Source: Pseudomonas coleopterorum (GTDB lineage: Bacteria > Pseudomonadota > Gammaproteobacteria > Pseudomonadales > Pseudomonadaceae). Taken from it: 64,000 bases of DNA. The translations under genes were made by a program, and so were the position numbers. Numbering within the stretch: the first letter of the stretch is position 1; each line of letters opens with the position of its first letter. The notes beneath the pieces were generated by a model. It had not been told where the DNA came from, did not search any database, and was given only the letters and a program-made list of their open reading frames with translations. The stretch spans positions 1,054,001-1,118,000 of the forward strand of contig NZ_FNTZ01000001.1 in assembly GCF_900105555.1 (NCBI RefSeq), in the 5' to 3' direction. Below are positions 18,125 through 27,925 of this stretch, piece by piece.

Positions 18125-18560
18125 CCGCTTCGAATGCCACTGGCAGCCTTCACGACGGCTGCTGGCGCTCTACGCACTGGCGCAGGCCGCCGCCTGGCTG
18201 GCGAACGGCTTGATGGAGGCGCCGGTGCTCGTGCACCTGGCGACCGGGGTGCTGTGCATTGCGCATGGGCTTTATGTGCTGCCGCGAGAGGTGTTACTCG
18301 CCCACCCCCAGGCCGTCACCGGTTTGCGTGGCGATCGCAGCGGCTGGTCGGTGTGGACCGAGGCCGATGGCTGGCAGGCGGTGCAACTACGTCCGGACAG
18401 CATGGCATTGCCGCAGGTGGTCATTCTGCGCTTCCGCCTGGCAGGCCAGCGCCGCGTGCGCAGCGCCTGCGTGCTGCCCGACGGCCTGGACGCAGACACT
18501 CACCGTCGCCTGCGTCTGCGCCTCAAGTTCAGCCGACGAAGGTGGGCGGCTGCAGAATAG
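18108..18560 (+). CDS. ygfX: YgfX (CptA-like) inner-membrane protein
   Basis: A 150-residue protein with two hydrophobic segments (residues ~18-35 and 40-58) followed by a soluble C-terminus, the YgfX layout. It starts with GTG inside the end of sdhE. In E. coli the pair was described as a toxin-antitoxin (CptA/CptB) acting on MreB/FtsZ, but the partner is also the Sdh assembly factor, so the toxin role is debated. Its 3' end overlaps the 3' end of the convergent nadB by about 32 bases. Confidence 0.8.
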   Translation: MSSPSNRFECHWQPSRRLLALYALAQAAAWLANGLMEAPVLVHLATGVLCIAHGLYVLPREVLLAHPQAVTGLRGDRSGWSVWTEADGWQAVQLRPDSMALPQVVILRFRLAGQRRVRSACVLPDGLDADTHRRLRLRLKFSRRRWAAAE

Positions 18561-20145
18561 TGTCCTGTGCCTGCGGCAGCAGGTCCGGATAGTCCAGCGT
18601 GTAATGCAGGCCGCGGCTTTCCTTGCGCTGCATGGCCGACGCGATCATCAGCTCGGCCACCTGTGCCAGATTGCGCAGTTCGATCAGGTCGCGGCTGACC
18701 TTGTAGTTGCTGTAGAACTCGTCGATCTCGTCGAGTAGCAGGCGCACTCGATGCTGCGCGCGCTGCAAGCGCTTGGTGGTGCGCACGATGCCCACGTAGT
18801 CCCACATGAAGCGCCGCAACTCGTCCCAGTTGTGGGCGATGATCACGTCTTCGTCCGAGTCGGTCACCTGGCTCGCGTCCCACTGCGGCAGCGGCCCAGG
18901 CGCTTGGGTCTGGTCCAGTTGCGCGACGATGTGCTCGGCGGCCGAACGCGCATAGACGATGCACTCGAGCAGCGAGTTGCTGGCCATGCGATTGGCGCCG
19001 TGCAGGCCGGTGGAGCTGGTCTCGCCAATGGCGTACAGGCGGGGGACGTCGGTGCAGCCATGCTCATCGACCCGCACGCCACCGCAGGTGTAGTGCGCTG
19101 CGGGCACCACGGGAATGCGCTCGCAGGTGATGTCGATGCCGAATTCCAAGCAGCGCTGGTAGACCGTCGGGAAATGGCTGCGCACGAAGTCCGCCGGCTT
19201 GTGGCTGATGTCCAGGTACACGCATTCGGCGCCGGTGCGCTTCATTTCATGGTCGATCGCGCGCGCCACGATATCGCGCGGTGCGAGTTCTGCACGTGCA
19301 TCGAAGCGCGGCATGAAACGTTCGCCATTGGCCAGCGTGAGCAGGGCGCCTTCACCGCGCAGCGCCTCGGTGATCAGGAAACTCTTGGCCTGGGGGTGGT
19401 AAAGGCAGGTGGGGTGGAACTGGTTGAATTCCAGATTGGCCACACGACAGCCTGCGCGCCAAGCCATGGCAATGCCATCGCCGCAGGCGCCGTCGGGGTT
19501 GCTGGTATAGAGGTAGACCTTGGCCGCGCCGCCGGTGGCCAGTACGGTGAAGCGCGCCCCGTGGGTGTCCACTTCACCGCTGCGGTGATCCAGCACATAA
19601 GCGCCAAGACAGCGATCCTCTGTGCGGCCCAGGCGCCGTTCGGTGATCAGGTCGACGGCAGCGCACTGTTCCAGCAACTCGATGTTCGGATGCAGACGTG
19701 CCTGGGCCAGCAGGGTGTCGAACAGAGCCGCGCCGGTGGCATCGGCCGCATGGATGATGCGGCGCTGGCTATGGCCTCCTTCGCGCGTAAGGTGAAAGGG
19801 GAAGCCGGTATGTTCCGGATCCGAATCATCTTCGCGAGTGAACGGCACACCCATTTCGACCAGCCACTGAATCGCTGCGCGGCTGTGCTGCACCGTGAAG
19901 CGGACCGCTTCTTCATTGCACAGGCCAGCGCCGGCATCGAGGGTGTCCTGCACGTGAGCTTCCACGCTGTCGGAGTCTGCAAGCACGGCGGCGACCCCGC
20001 CTTGGGCCCACGGTGTGGAGCCGTCACCGAGCCCGCCCTTGCTGATGACCGCGATGCGCAGCGTGGCGGGCAATGCCAGCGCAAGGCTCAAGCCCGCGGC
20101 TCCGCTACCGATTACCAGAACATCGTGTTGCCGTTGCTTACCCAT
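18529..20145 (-). CDS. nadB: L-aspartate oxidase
   Basis: A 538-residue flavoenzyme that oxidises L-aspartate to iminoaspartate, the first step of NAD synthesis with NadA. The FAD dinucleotide motif [13 protein letters not shown] starts at residue ~13. The capping-domain segment [13 protein letters not shown] and the C-terminal [16 protein letters not shown] and NSLLE are characteristic of NadB, not SdhA/FrdA. It sits next to algU as in other pseudomonads, in divergent orientation. NAD synthesis is also served by nadE at 31183. Confidence 0.97.
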   Translation of the reverse strand: MGKQRQHDVLVIGSGAAGLSLALALPATLRIAVISKGGLGDGSTPWAQGGVAAVLADSDSVEAHVQDTLDAGAGLCNEEAVRFTVQHSRAAIQWLVEMGVPFTREDDSDPEHTGFPFHLTREGGHSQRRIIHAADATGAALFDTLLAQARLHPNIELLEQCAAVDLITERRLGRTEDRCLGAYVLDHRSGEVDTHGARFTVLATGGAAKVYLYTSNPDGACGDGIAMAWRAGCRVANLEFNQFHPTCLYHPQAKSFLITEALRGEGALLTLANGERFMPRFDARAELAPRDIVARAIDHEMKRTGAECVYLDISHKPADFVRSHFPTVYQRCLEFGIDITCERIPVVPAAHYTCGGVRVDEHGCTDVPRLYAIGETSSTGLHGANRMASNSLLECIVYARSAAEHIVAQLDQTQAPGPLPQWDASQVTDSDEDVIIAHNWDELRRFMWDYVGIVRTTKRLQRAQHRVRLLLDEIDEFYSNYKVSRDLIELRNLAQVAELMIASAMQRKESRGLHYTLDYPDLLPQAQDTILQPPTFVG

Positions 20146-20435
20146 TCGAAGGTCATCCGCATGCCGAAAGTAATGTCGCGTGAGTCACCATCCACCGCGC
20201 CGTTCGCGCCCGTTGTGCACATCCCGCTGGTATATCCAAGGGGGTAGCGGCACAATAGCGGCACCTTCGACACACGAGGGAATCGTTTCCCACCGGTATG
20301 GCGCGGCATTTATAGCAGCCACATCGAGGCTTGCGCTATGGCGGCAGGCACTTTGGGCAGGTAGTCGGTGCTGAACCACTTCAGTGCCAGGAATTCATGG
20401 CCTTTGTGTGTAGGGCTTCACCTTCGTATTTGTGG

Positions 20436-20463
20436 GAACTTTCCTAGAACCCCTGCAATCAAT
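20436..20463 (+). promoter_or_regulatory. Candidate distal AlgU-dependent promoter of algU
   Basis: GAACTT at 20436-20441 and TCAAT at 20459-20463 are separated by 17 bases, matching the AlgU/RpoE consensus GAACTT-N16/17-TCtgA. It lies ~250 bases upstream of the algU start. P. aeruginosa algU also has two AlgU-dependent promoters (P1 and P3). The rest of the 20146-20711 gap holds no recognisable gene; the nadB promoter should be at its left end. Confidence 0.6.
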
Positions 20464-20625
20464 AGAAGGTTGCCCGTAAGAAGGAAACAATGCCGAACAA
20501 CGAGCGCACCGGCTAGGTCCGGGTGCTGTCATCGGTGAAAAGATTATCGGCGCAGCTCGGCACGTTCGAGCTGCGCTTTCCGTGCAGGCTTGATCCGGGC
20601 CTGCGGGAAACTTGCCTGGAGGGGA

Positions 20626-20652
20626 GAACTTTTGCGAATAGCCCGAGTCTAT
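20626..20652 (+). promoter_or_regulatory. Candidate proximal AlgU-dependent promoter of algU
   Basis: GAACTT at 20626-20631 is followed, after 16 bases, by TCTAT at 20648-20652. Transcription would begin ~50 bases upstream of the algU ATG. This fits autoregulation of the operon by its own sigma factor. Confidence 0.75.
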
Positions 20653-20711
20653 GGTTGCAAGCCTGAACGATGGCCTGAGCAGCGCTCCTTCCGGACCCAT
20701 GAGGAGTGTTC

Positions 20712-21293
20712 ATGCTAACCCAGGAAGAGGATCAGCAGCTGGTCGAGCGTGTACAACGCGGTGATCGGCGAGCTTTCGATCTGTTGGTGCTGAAATACCA
20801 GCACAAGATTCTCGGGTTGATCGTGCGATTCGTGCACGACACCCATGAAGCCCAGGACGTGGCGCAGGAGGCTTTCATCAAGGCCTACCGCGCATTGGGC
20901 AACTTTCGCGGAGACAGCGCGTTCTATACGTGGCTGTACCGTATCGCCATCAACACGGCGAAAAACTATCTGGTGTCCCGCGGACGCAGGCCACCTGACA
21001 GTGACGTAAGTTCTGAAGATGCGGAGTTCTATGACGGCGATCATGGCCTCAAGGACCTCGAATCTCCAGAACGTTCATTGCTGCGCGATGAGATCGAAGG
21101 CACCGTCCATCGAACCATCCAACAGCTCCCTGAGGACCTGCGCACGGCATTGACGCTGCGCGAGTTCGACGGTCTGAGTTACGAAGACATTGCCAGTGTC
21201 ATGCAGTGTCCGGTGGGGACCGTGCGGTCGCGGATTTTCCGTGCCCGGGAAGCCATCGACAAAGCCCTGCAGCCGTTGTTGCAGGAATCCTGA
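20712..21293 (+). CDS. algU: ECF sigma factor AlgU (RpoE/sigma-22)
   Basis: A 193-residue extracytoplasmic-function sigma factor, near-identical in layout to P. aeruginosa AlgU: region 2 residues ~20-90 (LDLLVLKYQHK..., then YRIAINTAKN) and region 4 residues ~130-185 (LREFDGLSYEDIASVMQCPVG). It directs transcription of envelope-stress and alginate genes. The ATG at 20712 gives the conserved MLTQEEDQQLVERVQ; a GTG two codons upstream is unlikely. It is first in the algU-mucA-mucB operon. Confidence 0.98.
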   Translation: MLTQEEDQQLVERVQRGDRRAFDLLVLKYQHKILGLIVRFVHDTHEAQDVAQEAFIKAYRALGNFRGDSAFYTWLYRIAINTAKNYLVSRGRRPPDSDVSSEDAEFYDGDHGLKDLESPERSLLRDEIEGTVHRTIQQLPEDLRTALTLREFDGLSYEDIASVMQCPVGTVRSRIFRAREAIDKALQPLLQES

Positions 21294-21323
21294 GACAGCG
21301 GCGATAGCCAAGAGAGGAACGCC

Positions 21324-21917
21324 ATGAGTCGTGAAGCCCTGCAGGAATCGCTGTCCGCAGTGATGGATAACGAAGCGGACGAATTGGAACTGCGTCGGGT
21401 ACTGACCGCGTTGGACGATGTCGAGGTCCGTGCCACCTGGGCACGTTATCAGCTCGTTCGTGCCGTCATGCACAAGGATCTTCTGGATCCACGTCTGGAT
21501 CTGTCGACGGCGGTGTCGGTAGCCATTGCCGAAGACATCGCCCCAGCCCCGGCCGCTCGCGGCCCGTGGCGCAGCCTCGGTCGTCTGGCCGTAGCGGCAT
21601 CGGTGACCGTTGCGGTGCTGGCCGGTGTTCGCCTGTACAACCAGGACGACATCACCGGATCCGAGCTCGCTCAGCAGCAGCCAGCCCAGCAAGCCCCGTC
21701 GACCCCGATGGTGCAAGGTCCAGCCGTGCTGGCCGGTTACACACCGGACAGTTCCGACGCGCCCGGCCCGATGGCCAGCGGTGTGCTCAAAGGCCAAGAA
21801 GGTCTGAACGACCAGCGTCTGCCGGGTTACCTGCGTCAGCATTCGCAAGAAGCCGCTGCCAAAGGTTCCGACACTGCCCTGCCATCTGCCCGCTCCGCGA
21901 GCATGGAAAACCGTTAA
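21324..21917 (+). CDS. mucA: Anti-sigma factor MucA
   Basis: A 197-residue single-pass inner-membrane protein. The N-terminal cytoplasmic domain (residues 1-80, starting MSREALQESLSAVMDNEADELELRR) binds AlgU. One membrane helix lies near residues 90-108 and the periplasmic tail binds MucB. The frame is full length, with none of the truncations typical of mucoid strains, so AlgU should be under normal control. AGAGGAA precedes the ATG. Confidence 0.96.
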   Translation: MSREALQESLSAVMDNEADELELRRVLTALDDVEVRATWARYQLVRAVMHKDLLDPRLDLSTAVSVAIAEDIAPAPAARGPWRSLGRLAVAASVTVAVLAGVRLYNQDDITGSELAQQQPAQQAPSTPMVQGPAVLAGYTPDSSDAPGPMASGVLKGQEGLNDQRLPGYLRQHSQEAAAKGSDTALPSARSASMENR

Positions 21918-21925
21918 TCCCGATC

Positions 21926-22876
21926 ATGCGTGCGGCCCTGTTTCTGCCAATTCTACTTGGCCTGGCCGCACCGGCCATTGCCGCACCCGATGCGGCCCAA
22001 TGGTTGGACGCAATGGCGCAAGCCGAGCGTACGCAGGATTTCCAAGGGACGTTCGTCTACGAACGCGACGGCGACTTTTCTACCTACCATATATGGCACC
22101 GCACCGGTAACGGCGCGGTACACGACCGTGTGCTCAAGCTCGACGGCGTCGCTTCCGAGCGCGTGCAGACCGACGGTCGGCTAACCTGCATGACGGGCAG
22201 CCCGGTGTCCGGGAGTGGCAAGGTGTCCAGCAGCGCTGCCGCAACCCTCGATCCGCTCAAGCTGATGTCGTGGTACCAACTGCGTGTGGCCGGTACTTCG
22301 AGAGTCGCTGGGCGCGACGCCGTGGTCGTGACCATGGTGCCGCGTGATCGTGATCGCTACGCCTTCGAAATGCACCTGGATGCGCACACGGGACTGTTGC
22401 TCAAATCCCTGTTGATCGATGCGAAGGGGCGCCTGCTCGAGCGTCTGCAGTACACGCAGCTTCAGCCAGGAGCGCCTGCGCCTGCCGACTTGAAGGCGAC
22501 GCCAAATTGTAAGCCTGTGTTGCATGCGAGCAGCGGTTCAGCCCCCAGCAATGCCCTCGCGTGGCAGGCCAAATGGATACCTGCCGGCTTCGAATTGGCG
22601 CAGACGGCTCAGCGCAAATCTTCGGCCAGCAATGCCGATGTGACCAGCCTGCTGTACGCCGACGGCCTTGCGCATTTCTCTGTTTTTCTCGAACCGCTAA
22701 ACGGCGCCTCTGCGCGTGATACCCGTGTGCAGCTGGGTCCGACGGCGGCCGTGTCGCGTCGCTTGAAGTCTTCGGATGGCGAAATGATGATCACCGTGGT
22801 GGGTGAAATTCCCTTGGGTACAGCGGAGCGAATTGCACTGTCGATACAGCGGCAAGACATTCATGCCGTACGCTGA
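21926..22876 (+). CDS. mucB: Periplasmic regulator MucB
   Basis: A 316-residue periplasmic protein (RseB homologue) with a signal peptide at residues 1-20 (cleavage near AIA-A). It has two lipid-carrier-like domains: the large N-terminal one begins WLDAMAQAERTQDFQGTFVY. It shields MucA from regulated proteolysis and senses mislocalised lipopolysaccharide. The ATG at 21926, eight bases after mucA, gives the signal peptide directly; the much longer open frame upstream is a mucA shadow. It is followed by a terminator, not mucC. Confidence 0.95.
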   Translation: MRAALFLPILLGLAAPAIAAPDAAQWLDAMAQAERTQDFQGTFVYERDGDFSTYHIWHRTGNGAVHDRVLKLDGVASERVQTDGRLTCMTGSPVSGSGKVSSSAAATLDPLKLMSWYQLRVAGTSRVAGRDAVVVTMVPRDRDRYAFEMHLDAHTGLLLKSLLIDAKGRLLERLQYTQLQPGAPAPADLKATPNCKPVLHASSGSAPSNALAWQAKWIPAGFELAQTAQRKSSASNADVTSLLYADGLAHFSVFLEPLNGASARDTRVQLGPTAAVSRRLKSSDGEMMITVVGEIPLGTAERIALSIQRQDIHAVR

Positions 22877-22962
22877 AGGGTACATGCCTCATGGCGCGGT
22901 CATGGCCCTCGCTAACGCTTCATGCTTGGATAATCATCGAGCGTTAACGTGAAACCTGTTTC

Positions 22963-22991
22963 ATCCGGGTTGCAAACCTCCGGATTTTTTC
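22963..22991 (+). terminator. Rho-independent terminator between mucB and mucD
   Basis: The stem ATCCGG/CCGGAT with an inner GGTT/AACC pairing is followed by six T. It lies ~85 bases after the mucB stop and ~155 bases before mucD, so mucD should need its own promoter or read-through. The remaining 22877-23145 gap shows no gene. Confidence 0.75.
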
Positions 22992-23145
22992 TTATAGGTC
23001 AGTGCTTCGGGGGCGAGCTTTTCTAGTCGTTACAGGTTCGCTGCCGTGCGCCGCAGTCAAGCATGGATTCCGCTCTGCGCTGAATTCGCCTTCAGCGGCT
23101 GCACAACCCTATTGCTCAACCACGCTCGTTACGAACGGGAGCCGT

Positions 23146-24582
23146 ATGTCGATACCACGTTTCAAACCCTTTCTTTCACTGTTCGCGGCAGTGCTGATGC
23201 TGGGCCAGATCGCCAGCGTCCAGGCTGAAGCGCTGCCTGATTTCACGACTCTGGTCGAGCAGGCGTCGCCCGCGGTGGTGAACATCAGTACCACGCAGAA
23301 ACTGCCGGACCGCGGTGTGGCTGCCAGCCAGATGCCGGACCTGGAAGGTCTGCCGCCGATGTTCCGCGAGTTCTTCGAGCGCAACATGCCGCGCGGTGGC
23401 CCACGGTCCCCGCAGCGGGGCGATCGCCAGCGCGAGGCGCAGTCGCTGGGCTCGGGGTTCATCGTTTCGGCTGACGGCTATGTGCTGACCAACAACCATG
23501 TGATCGCCGATGCCGACGAAATCATCGTGCGTCTGTCCGACCGCAGTGAACTCAAGGCCAAACTGGTCGGCACCGATCCACGGACCGACGTGGCGTTGCT
23601 GAAAATCGATGGCAAGAACCTGCCCACGGTGAAACTGGGTGATTCCGCCAAACTGAAAGTGGGCGAATGGGTGCTGGCCATCGGCTCGCCGTTCGGCTTC
23701 GACCATTCGGTGACCAAGGGTATCGTCAGCGCCAAGGGGCGTACCTTGCCCAATGACGCCTACGTGCCGTTCATCCAGACCGACGTGGCCATCAACCCAG
23801 GCAACTCGGGCGGCCCGCTGTTCAACATGAACGGTGAGGTAGTGGGCATCAACTCGCAGATTTTCACCCGTTCCGGCGGCTTCATGGGCCTGTCCTTCGC
23901 CATCCCGATCGACGTGGCCCTGGATGTGTCGGATCAGCTCAAGAAAGACGGCAAGGTCAGCCGCGGCTGGCTGGGTGTGGTCATTCAGGAGGTCAACAAG
24001 GACCTGGCCGAGTCGTTCGGTCTGGACAAGCCGGCCGGTGCGCTGGTGGCGCAGGTGCTTGAAGACGGCCCGGCCGCCAAGGGTGGCTTGCAGGTCGGTG
24101 ACGTGATCCTGAGCATGAACGGCCAGCCGATCGACATGTCGGCCGATCTGCCGCATCTCGTGGGCGGTCTCAAGGCCGGTGCGAAGGCGAGCCTGGAAGT
24201 GATCCGCGAAGGCAAGCGCCGCACCATCGACGTCACCGTCGGCGCGATGCCCGATGACGATCAGGACCTGGATGCCGGTGCCAAGGCCCAGACCGAGCGC
24301 AGCAGCAACCGCCTCGGCGTCTCGGTCGCGGAACTGACTGCCGAGCAGAAGAAGTCGCTGGATCTCAAGGGCGGCGTGGTCATCAAGGAAGTGCAGGAGG
24401 GTCCGGCGGCACTGATCGGCCTGCAGCCTGGGGATGTCATCACTCACCTGAACAACCAGGCCATCGAGTCGTCGAAGCAGTTCGCCGATATCGCCAAGGG
24501 CCTGCCGAAGAACCGTTCGGTGTCCATGCGCGTGCTGCGTCAGGGGCGGGCGAGCTTCATTACCTTCAAGCTGGCCGAATAA
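23146..24582 (+). CDS. mucD: Periplasmic serine protease MucD (DegP/HtrA family)
   Basis: A 478-residue protease-chaperone: signal peptide residues 1-27 (VQA-EA), trypsin-like domain with catalytic His118 (TNNHVI), Asp148 (RTDVALLKI) and Ser221 (NPGNSGGP), then two PDZ domains (~residues 265-360 and ~385-475). It degrades misfolded envelope proteins and dampens AlgU activation. The ATG at 23146 follows GGGAG and gives the signal peptide; the frame extends 48 codons upstream without family character. Confidence 0.96.
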   Translation: MSIPRFKPFLSLFAAVLMLGQIASVQAEALPDFTTLVEQASPAVVNISTTQKLPDRGVAASQMPDLEGLPPMFREFFERNMPRGGPRSPQRGDRQREAQSLGSGFIVSADGYVLTNNHVIADADEIIVRLSDRSELKAKLVGTDPRTDVALLKIDGKNLPTVKLGDSAKLKVGEWVLAIGSPFGFDHSVTKGIVSAKGRTLPNDAYVPFIQTDVAINPGNSGGPLFNMNGEVVGINSQIFTRSGGFMGLSFAIPIDVALDVSDQLKKDGKVSRGWLGVVIQEVNKDLAESFGLDKPAGALVAQVLEDGPAAKGGLQVGDVILSMNGQPIDMSADLPHLVGGLKAGAKASLEVIREGKRRTIDVTVGAMPDDDQDLDAGAKAQTERSSNRLGVSVAELTAEQKKSLDLKGGVVIKEVQEGPAALIGLQPGDVITHLNNQAIESSKQFADIAKGLPKNRSVSMRVLRQGRASFITFKLAE

Positions 24583-24601
24583 GCTTGGGGTAGGTGAACG
24601 A

Positions 24602-24627
24602 AAGGCGACCTTCGGGTCGCCTTTTTT
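24602..24627 (+). terminator. Rho-independent terminator after mucD
   Basis: AAGGCGACC, a TTC loop, GGTCGCCTT and a run of T begin 20 bases after the mucD stop. This closes the alg/muc unit and separates it from lepA. Confidence 0.92.
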
Positions 24628-24642
24628 GTGATCGGTGGTGTG

Positions 24643-24721
24643 GCCTTCGCGGGCAGAGTCCCGCTCCCACAAAACGGCGCACGCCATAAGGTTGTGGGAG
24701 CGGGTCTCTGCCCGCGAAGAC
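24643..24721. repeat. REP inverted pair between mucD and lepA
   Basis: Two inverted REP units (GCCTTCGCGGGCAGAG... and its mirror) are separated by ~22 bp, right after the mucD terminator. Confidence 0.9.
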
Positions 24722-24834
24722 GTCGGCACTGCCACCCGTAACCCACCGGCTCCCACACCCGAACGTTATTCAGGTACAATTCCCGGCTATTTTTCGTTGG
24801 GCGTCCGGCCCGCAGCCTTTTTGAGTGTTGACCC

Positions 24835-26631
24835 GTGAGTGATTTGAGTCATATCCGCAATTTCTCCATCATCGCCCACATCGATCACGGCAAGTCGACC
24901 CTCGCCGATCGGTTCATCCAGATGTGCGGTGGCCTGGCCGACCGCGAAATGGAAGCCCAGGTCCTGGACTCCATGGACCTGGAGCGTGAGCGCGGGATCA
25001 CCATCAAGGCGCACAGCGTCACCCTGCACTACAAGGCGCAGGACGGCAAAACCTATCAGCTGAACTTCATCGACACCCCCGGCCACGTCGACTTCACCTA
25101 CGAAGTCAGCCGCTCGCTGGCGGCCTGCGAAGGTGCGCTGCTGGTGGTCGATGCGGGGCAGGGCGTCGAAGCCCAGTCCGTGGCCAACTGCTACACGGCC
25201 ATCGAACAGGGCCTGGAAGTGATGCCGGTGCTGAACAAGATGGACCTGCCCCAGGCCGACCCGGACAAGGTCAAGGACGAGATCGAGAAGATCATCGGCA
25301 TCGACGCCACCGACGCCGTGGCGTGCAGCGCCAAAAGCGGCATGGGCGTGATCGACGTGCTCGAACGCTTGGTGCATACCATTCCGGCGCCTACCGGTGA
25401 CATCGATGCGCCGCTGCAGGCGCTGATCATCGACTCCTGGTTCGACAACTACCTGGGCGTCGTCTCGCTGGTGCGCGTGCGCCATGGCCGGGTGAAGAAG
25501 GGCGACAAGATTCTGGTCAAGTCCACCGGCAAGGTACACCTGGTCGACAGCGTCGGCGTCTTCACCCCCAAGCACACGGCCACCGCTGACCTCAAGGCCG
25601 GCGAAGTGGGCTTCATCATCGGCAGCATCAAGGACATTCACGGTGCGCCTGTCGGCGACACCCTGACCTTGAGCAGCACCCCTGACGTGCCTGTGCTGCC
25701 CGGCTTCAAGCGGATTCAGCCCCAGGTCTACGCCGGCCTGTTCCCGGTCAGCTCGGAAGACTTCGAAGATTTCCGCGATGCCCTGCAGAAACTGACCCTC
25801 AACGATTCGTCGCTGCAGTACCTGCCTGAAAGCTCCGACGCCCTGGGCTTCGGCTTCCGCTGCGGGTTCCTGGGCATGCTGCACATGGAAATCATCCAGG
25901 AGCGCCTGGAGCGCGAGTACGACCTGGACCTGATCACCACGGCCCCGAGCGTGATCTTCGAAGTGGTCATGAAGACCGGCGAAACCATTTATGTCGACAA
26001 CCCGTCGAAGCTTCCGGATGTTTCATCCGTCGAGGACTTCCGCGAGCCGATCGTATCGGCGACTATTCTTGTGCCTCAAGAGCACCTGGGCAACGTCATT
26101 ACCCTGTGCATCGAGAAGCGCGGCGTGCAGCGCGACATGCAGTTCCTCGGCAGCCAGGTCCAGGTTCGCTACGACCTGCCGATGAACGAAGTGGTGCTGG
26201 ACTTCTTCGACCGCCTGAAATCCACCAGCCGTGGCTATGCCTCGCTGGACTACCATTTCGAGCGTTACCAGTCGGCCAACTTGGTCAAGCTGGACGTGCT
26301 GATCAACGGCGACAAGGTCGATGCCCTGGCGCTGATCGTGCACCGCGACAATGCGGCCTACAAGGGTCGTGCTTTGACCGAGAAGATGAAGGAGCTGATC
26401 CCTCGGCAGATGTTCGACGTGGCAATCCAGGCCGCCATTGGCGGACAGATTATCGCCCGGACCACTGTCAAGGCGCTCAGAAAGAACGTACTGGCCAAGT
26501 GCTACGGCGGCGACGTGAGCCGTAAGCGCAAACTGTTGGAGAAACAGAAGGCCGGTAAGAAACGCATGAAGCAGGTCGGCAACGTGGAAATTCCACAGGA
26601 AGCCTTCCTTGCTGTGCTCAGGTTGGAATAA
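24835..26631 (+). CDS. lepA: Elongation factor 4 (LepA), ribosomal back-translocase GTPase
   Basis: A 598-residue translational GTPase. The G domain shows AHIDHGKST (G1), the RGITIKAH segment (G2), DTPGH (G3) and NKMD (G4). The LepA-specific C-terminal domain ([17 protein letters not shown]...) is present. It acts on stalled or mis-translocated ribosomes and in 30S biogenesis. The start is GTG at 24835. lepB follows after 9 bases, as in most bacteria. Confidence 0.98.
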   Translation: MSDLSHIRNFSIIAHIDHGKSTLADRFIQMCGGLADREMEAQVLDSMDLERERGITIKAHSVTLHYKAQDGKTYQLNFIDTPGHVDFTYEVSRSLAACEGALLVVDAGQGVEAQSVANCYTAIEQGLEVMPVLNKMDLPQADPDKVKDEIEKIIGIDATDAVACSAKSGMGVIDVLERLVHTIPAPTGDIDAPLQALIIDSWFDNYLGVVSLVRVRHGRVKKGDKILVKSTGKVHLVDSVGVFTPKHTATADLKAGEVGFIIGSIKDIHGAPVGDTLTLSSTPDVPVLPGFKRIQPQVYAGLFPVSSEDFEDFRDALQKLTLNDSSLQYLPESSDALGFGFRCGFLGMLHMEIIQERLEREYDLDLITTAPSVIFEVVMKTGETIYVDNPSKLPDVSSVEDFREPIVSATILVPQEHLGNVITLCIEKRGVQRDMQFLGSQVQVRYDLPMNEVVLDFFDRLKSTSRGYASLDYHFERYQSANLVKLDVLINGDKVDALALIVHRDNAAYKGRALTEKMKELIPRQMFDVAIQAAIGGQIIARTTVKALRKNVLAKCYGGDVSRKRKLLEKQKAGKKRMKQVGNVEIPQEAFLAVLRLE

Positions 26632-26640
26632 TCGAGTCCT

Positions 26641-27495
26641 ATGTCCCTAAATTTCCCGTTGTTGTTGGTTATCGCCGTAGCCGTTTGCGGTCTGCTGGCC
26701 TTGCTTGATCTGGTCTTCCTGGCGCCACGGCGACGGGCTGCGATCGCCAACTACGAGGGCAGCGTCAGCCAGCCCGAGCCGTCGGTGGTCGAACGCCTGG
26801 ACAAGGAACCGCTGCTGGTGGAGTACGGCAAGTCGTTCTTCCCGGTGCTGTTCATCGTGCTGGTGTTGCGTTCGTTTCTGGTTGAGCCGTTCCAGATCCC
26901 GTCGGGTTCGATGATCCCGACCCTGGAAGTGGGTGATTTCATCCTCGTCAACAAGTTCTCCTACGGTATTCGCCTGCCGGTGCTGGACAAGAAGGTCATC
27001 GAGGTCAACGATCCCAAGCGTGGCGACGTCATGGTGTTCCGCTACCCCAGCGACCCCAACGTCAACTACATCAAGCGCGTGATCGGCTTGCCGGGCGACC
27101 GGATTCGCTACACTTCGGACAAGCAGTTGTACGTCAACGGCGAGTTGATCGCTCGCCAGCTGGTCGGCAGCGAGCCGGGCAGTCTGGGCAGCGCCGAGTT
27201 GTACAAGGAAAAGCTGGGCGAGGTCGAACACGTGATCCGTCAGGAAATGTCGCGCTACCGTGCGCCGCCCGACAGCCAGTGGACGGTGCCCGCCGGGCAC
27301 TACTTCATGATGGGTGACAACCGCGACAACTCCAACGACAGCCGCTACTGGGATGACCCGTCGATTCCCAAGGATCTGTTGGGCATGGTCCCCGACCAGA
27401 ACATCGTCGGCAAGGCCTTCGCCATCTGGATGAGCTGGCCTGAACCCAAGCTCAGCCACTTGCCCAACTTCTCTCGAGTCGGGCTGATCAAGTAG
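26641..27495 (+). CDS. lepB: Signal peptidase I
   Basis: A 284-residue inner-membrane protease with two N-terminal membrane helices (residues ~4-26 and ~66-83). The catalytic dyad is visible as Ser90 in PSGSMIPTL and Lys145 in YIKRVIGLPGD, and box E is GDNRDNSNDSRYW. It cleaves Sec and Tat signal peptides of exported proteins. The numbering is within one residue of the E. coli enzyme. Confidence 0.98.
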   Translation: MSLNFPLLLVIAVAVCGLLALLDLVFLAPRRRAAIANYEGSVSQPEPSVVERLDKEPLLVEYGKSFFPVLFIVLVLRSFLVEPFQIPSGSMIPTLEVGDFILVNKFSYGIRLPVLDKKVIEVNDPKRGDVMVFRYPSDPNVNYIKRVIGLPGDRIRYTSDKQLYVNGELIARQLVGSEPGSLGSAELYKEKLGEVEHVIRQEMSRYRAPPDSQWTVPAGHYFMMGDNRDNSNDSRYWDDPSIPKDLLGMVPDQNIVGKAFAIWMSWPEPKLSHLPNFSRVGLIK

Positions 27496-27501
27496 CGCTG
27501 C

Positions 27502-27525
27502 CGGCGCCGTCCATGGACGGCGCCG
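27502..27525. promoter_or_regulatory. 24-bp perfect palindrome in the lepB-DUF4845 gap
   Basis: CGGCGCCGTCCA is followed immediately by its exact complement. The RNA hairpin lies 7 bases after the lepB stop and just before the Shine-Dalgarno of the next gene. TTTT occurs only 4-5 bases beyond the stem, so it may act as a weak terminator/attenuator or an RNA-processing site inside the lepA-lepB-rnc-era unit; RNase III, encoded two genes on, is a candidate cleaver (inference). Confidence 0.5.
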
Positions 27526-27547
27526 AATGTTTTCCGAGGTGTCCGGC

Positions 27548-27925
27548 ATGAACGCAGTGAAGTCTCAGCAAGGCATGTCCATCGTCGGCTGGTTGCTGAC
27601 CCTGGCGGTGGTGGCGTTCGTGGCGAGCACGGCTTTCAAGCTGGTGCCGCACTACATGGATAACCGGACCCTCACCCAAGCCATCGAATCGATCGGCGCC
27701 GACAAGTCCACCCGAGTCGATACGGTGGGTGAATTCTATGGCCACGTCAGCCGGGCCATGCAGGTCAACAATATTCAGGATCTGGATTTGAACAAGGTTT
27801 TGAGCGTCACCGATGCGGGCAATGTGTTTCAGGCCCACCTCAAGTATGAAAAGCGTGAGCCACTGATCCAGAATCTGGACGTGGTAGTGAAGTTCGATCG
27901 TCAGTTCAGCGTGGTCAAGCCGTGA
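27548..27925 (+). CDS. DUF4845 membrane-anchored protein
   Basis: A 125-residue protein with one N-terminal membrane helix (residues ~10-30, [22 protein letters not shown]) and a soluble periplasmic remainder. It matches the DUF4845 family found between lepB and rnc in gamma-proteobacteria; function unknown. The N-terminus resembles a pilin-like type III leader only loosely. ATG 27548 has GAGG eight bases upstream. Its TGA overlaps the GTG start of rnc. Confidence 0.88.
   Translation: MNAVKSQQGMSIVGWLLTLAVVAFVASTAFKLVPHYMDNRTLTQAIESIGADKSTRVDTVGEFYGHVSRAMQVNNIQDLDLNKVLSVTDAGNVFQAHLKYEKREPLIQNLDVVVKFDRQFSVVKP

Noticed and set aside
17870..18560. sdhE-ygfX as a toxin-antitoxin module
   Set aside because: The older CptAB label is not supported by anything special here; SdhE is a conserved flavinylation factor and the pair is core genome.
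23176..24756. 526-codon frame antisense to mucD
   Set aside because: Shadow of mucD, its N-terminus being only translation of the REP pair at 24643-24721.
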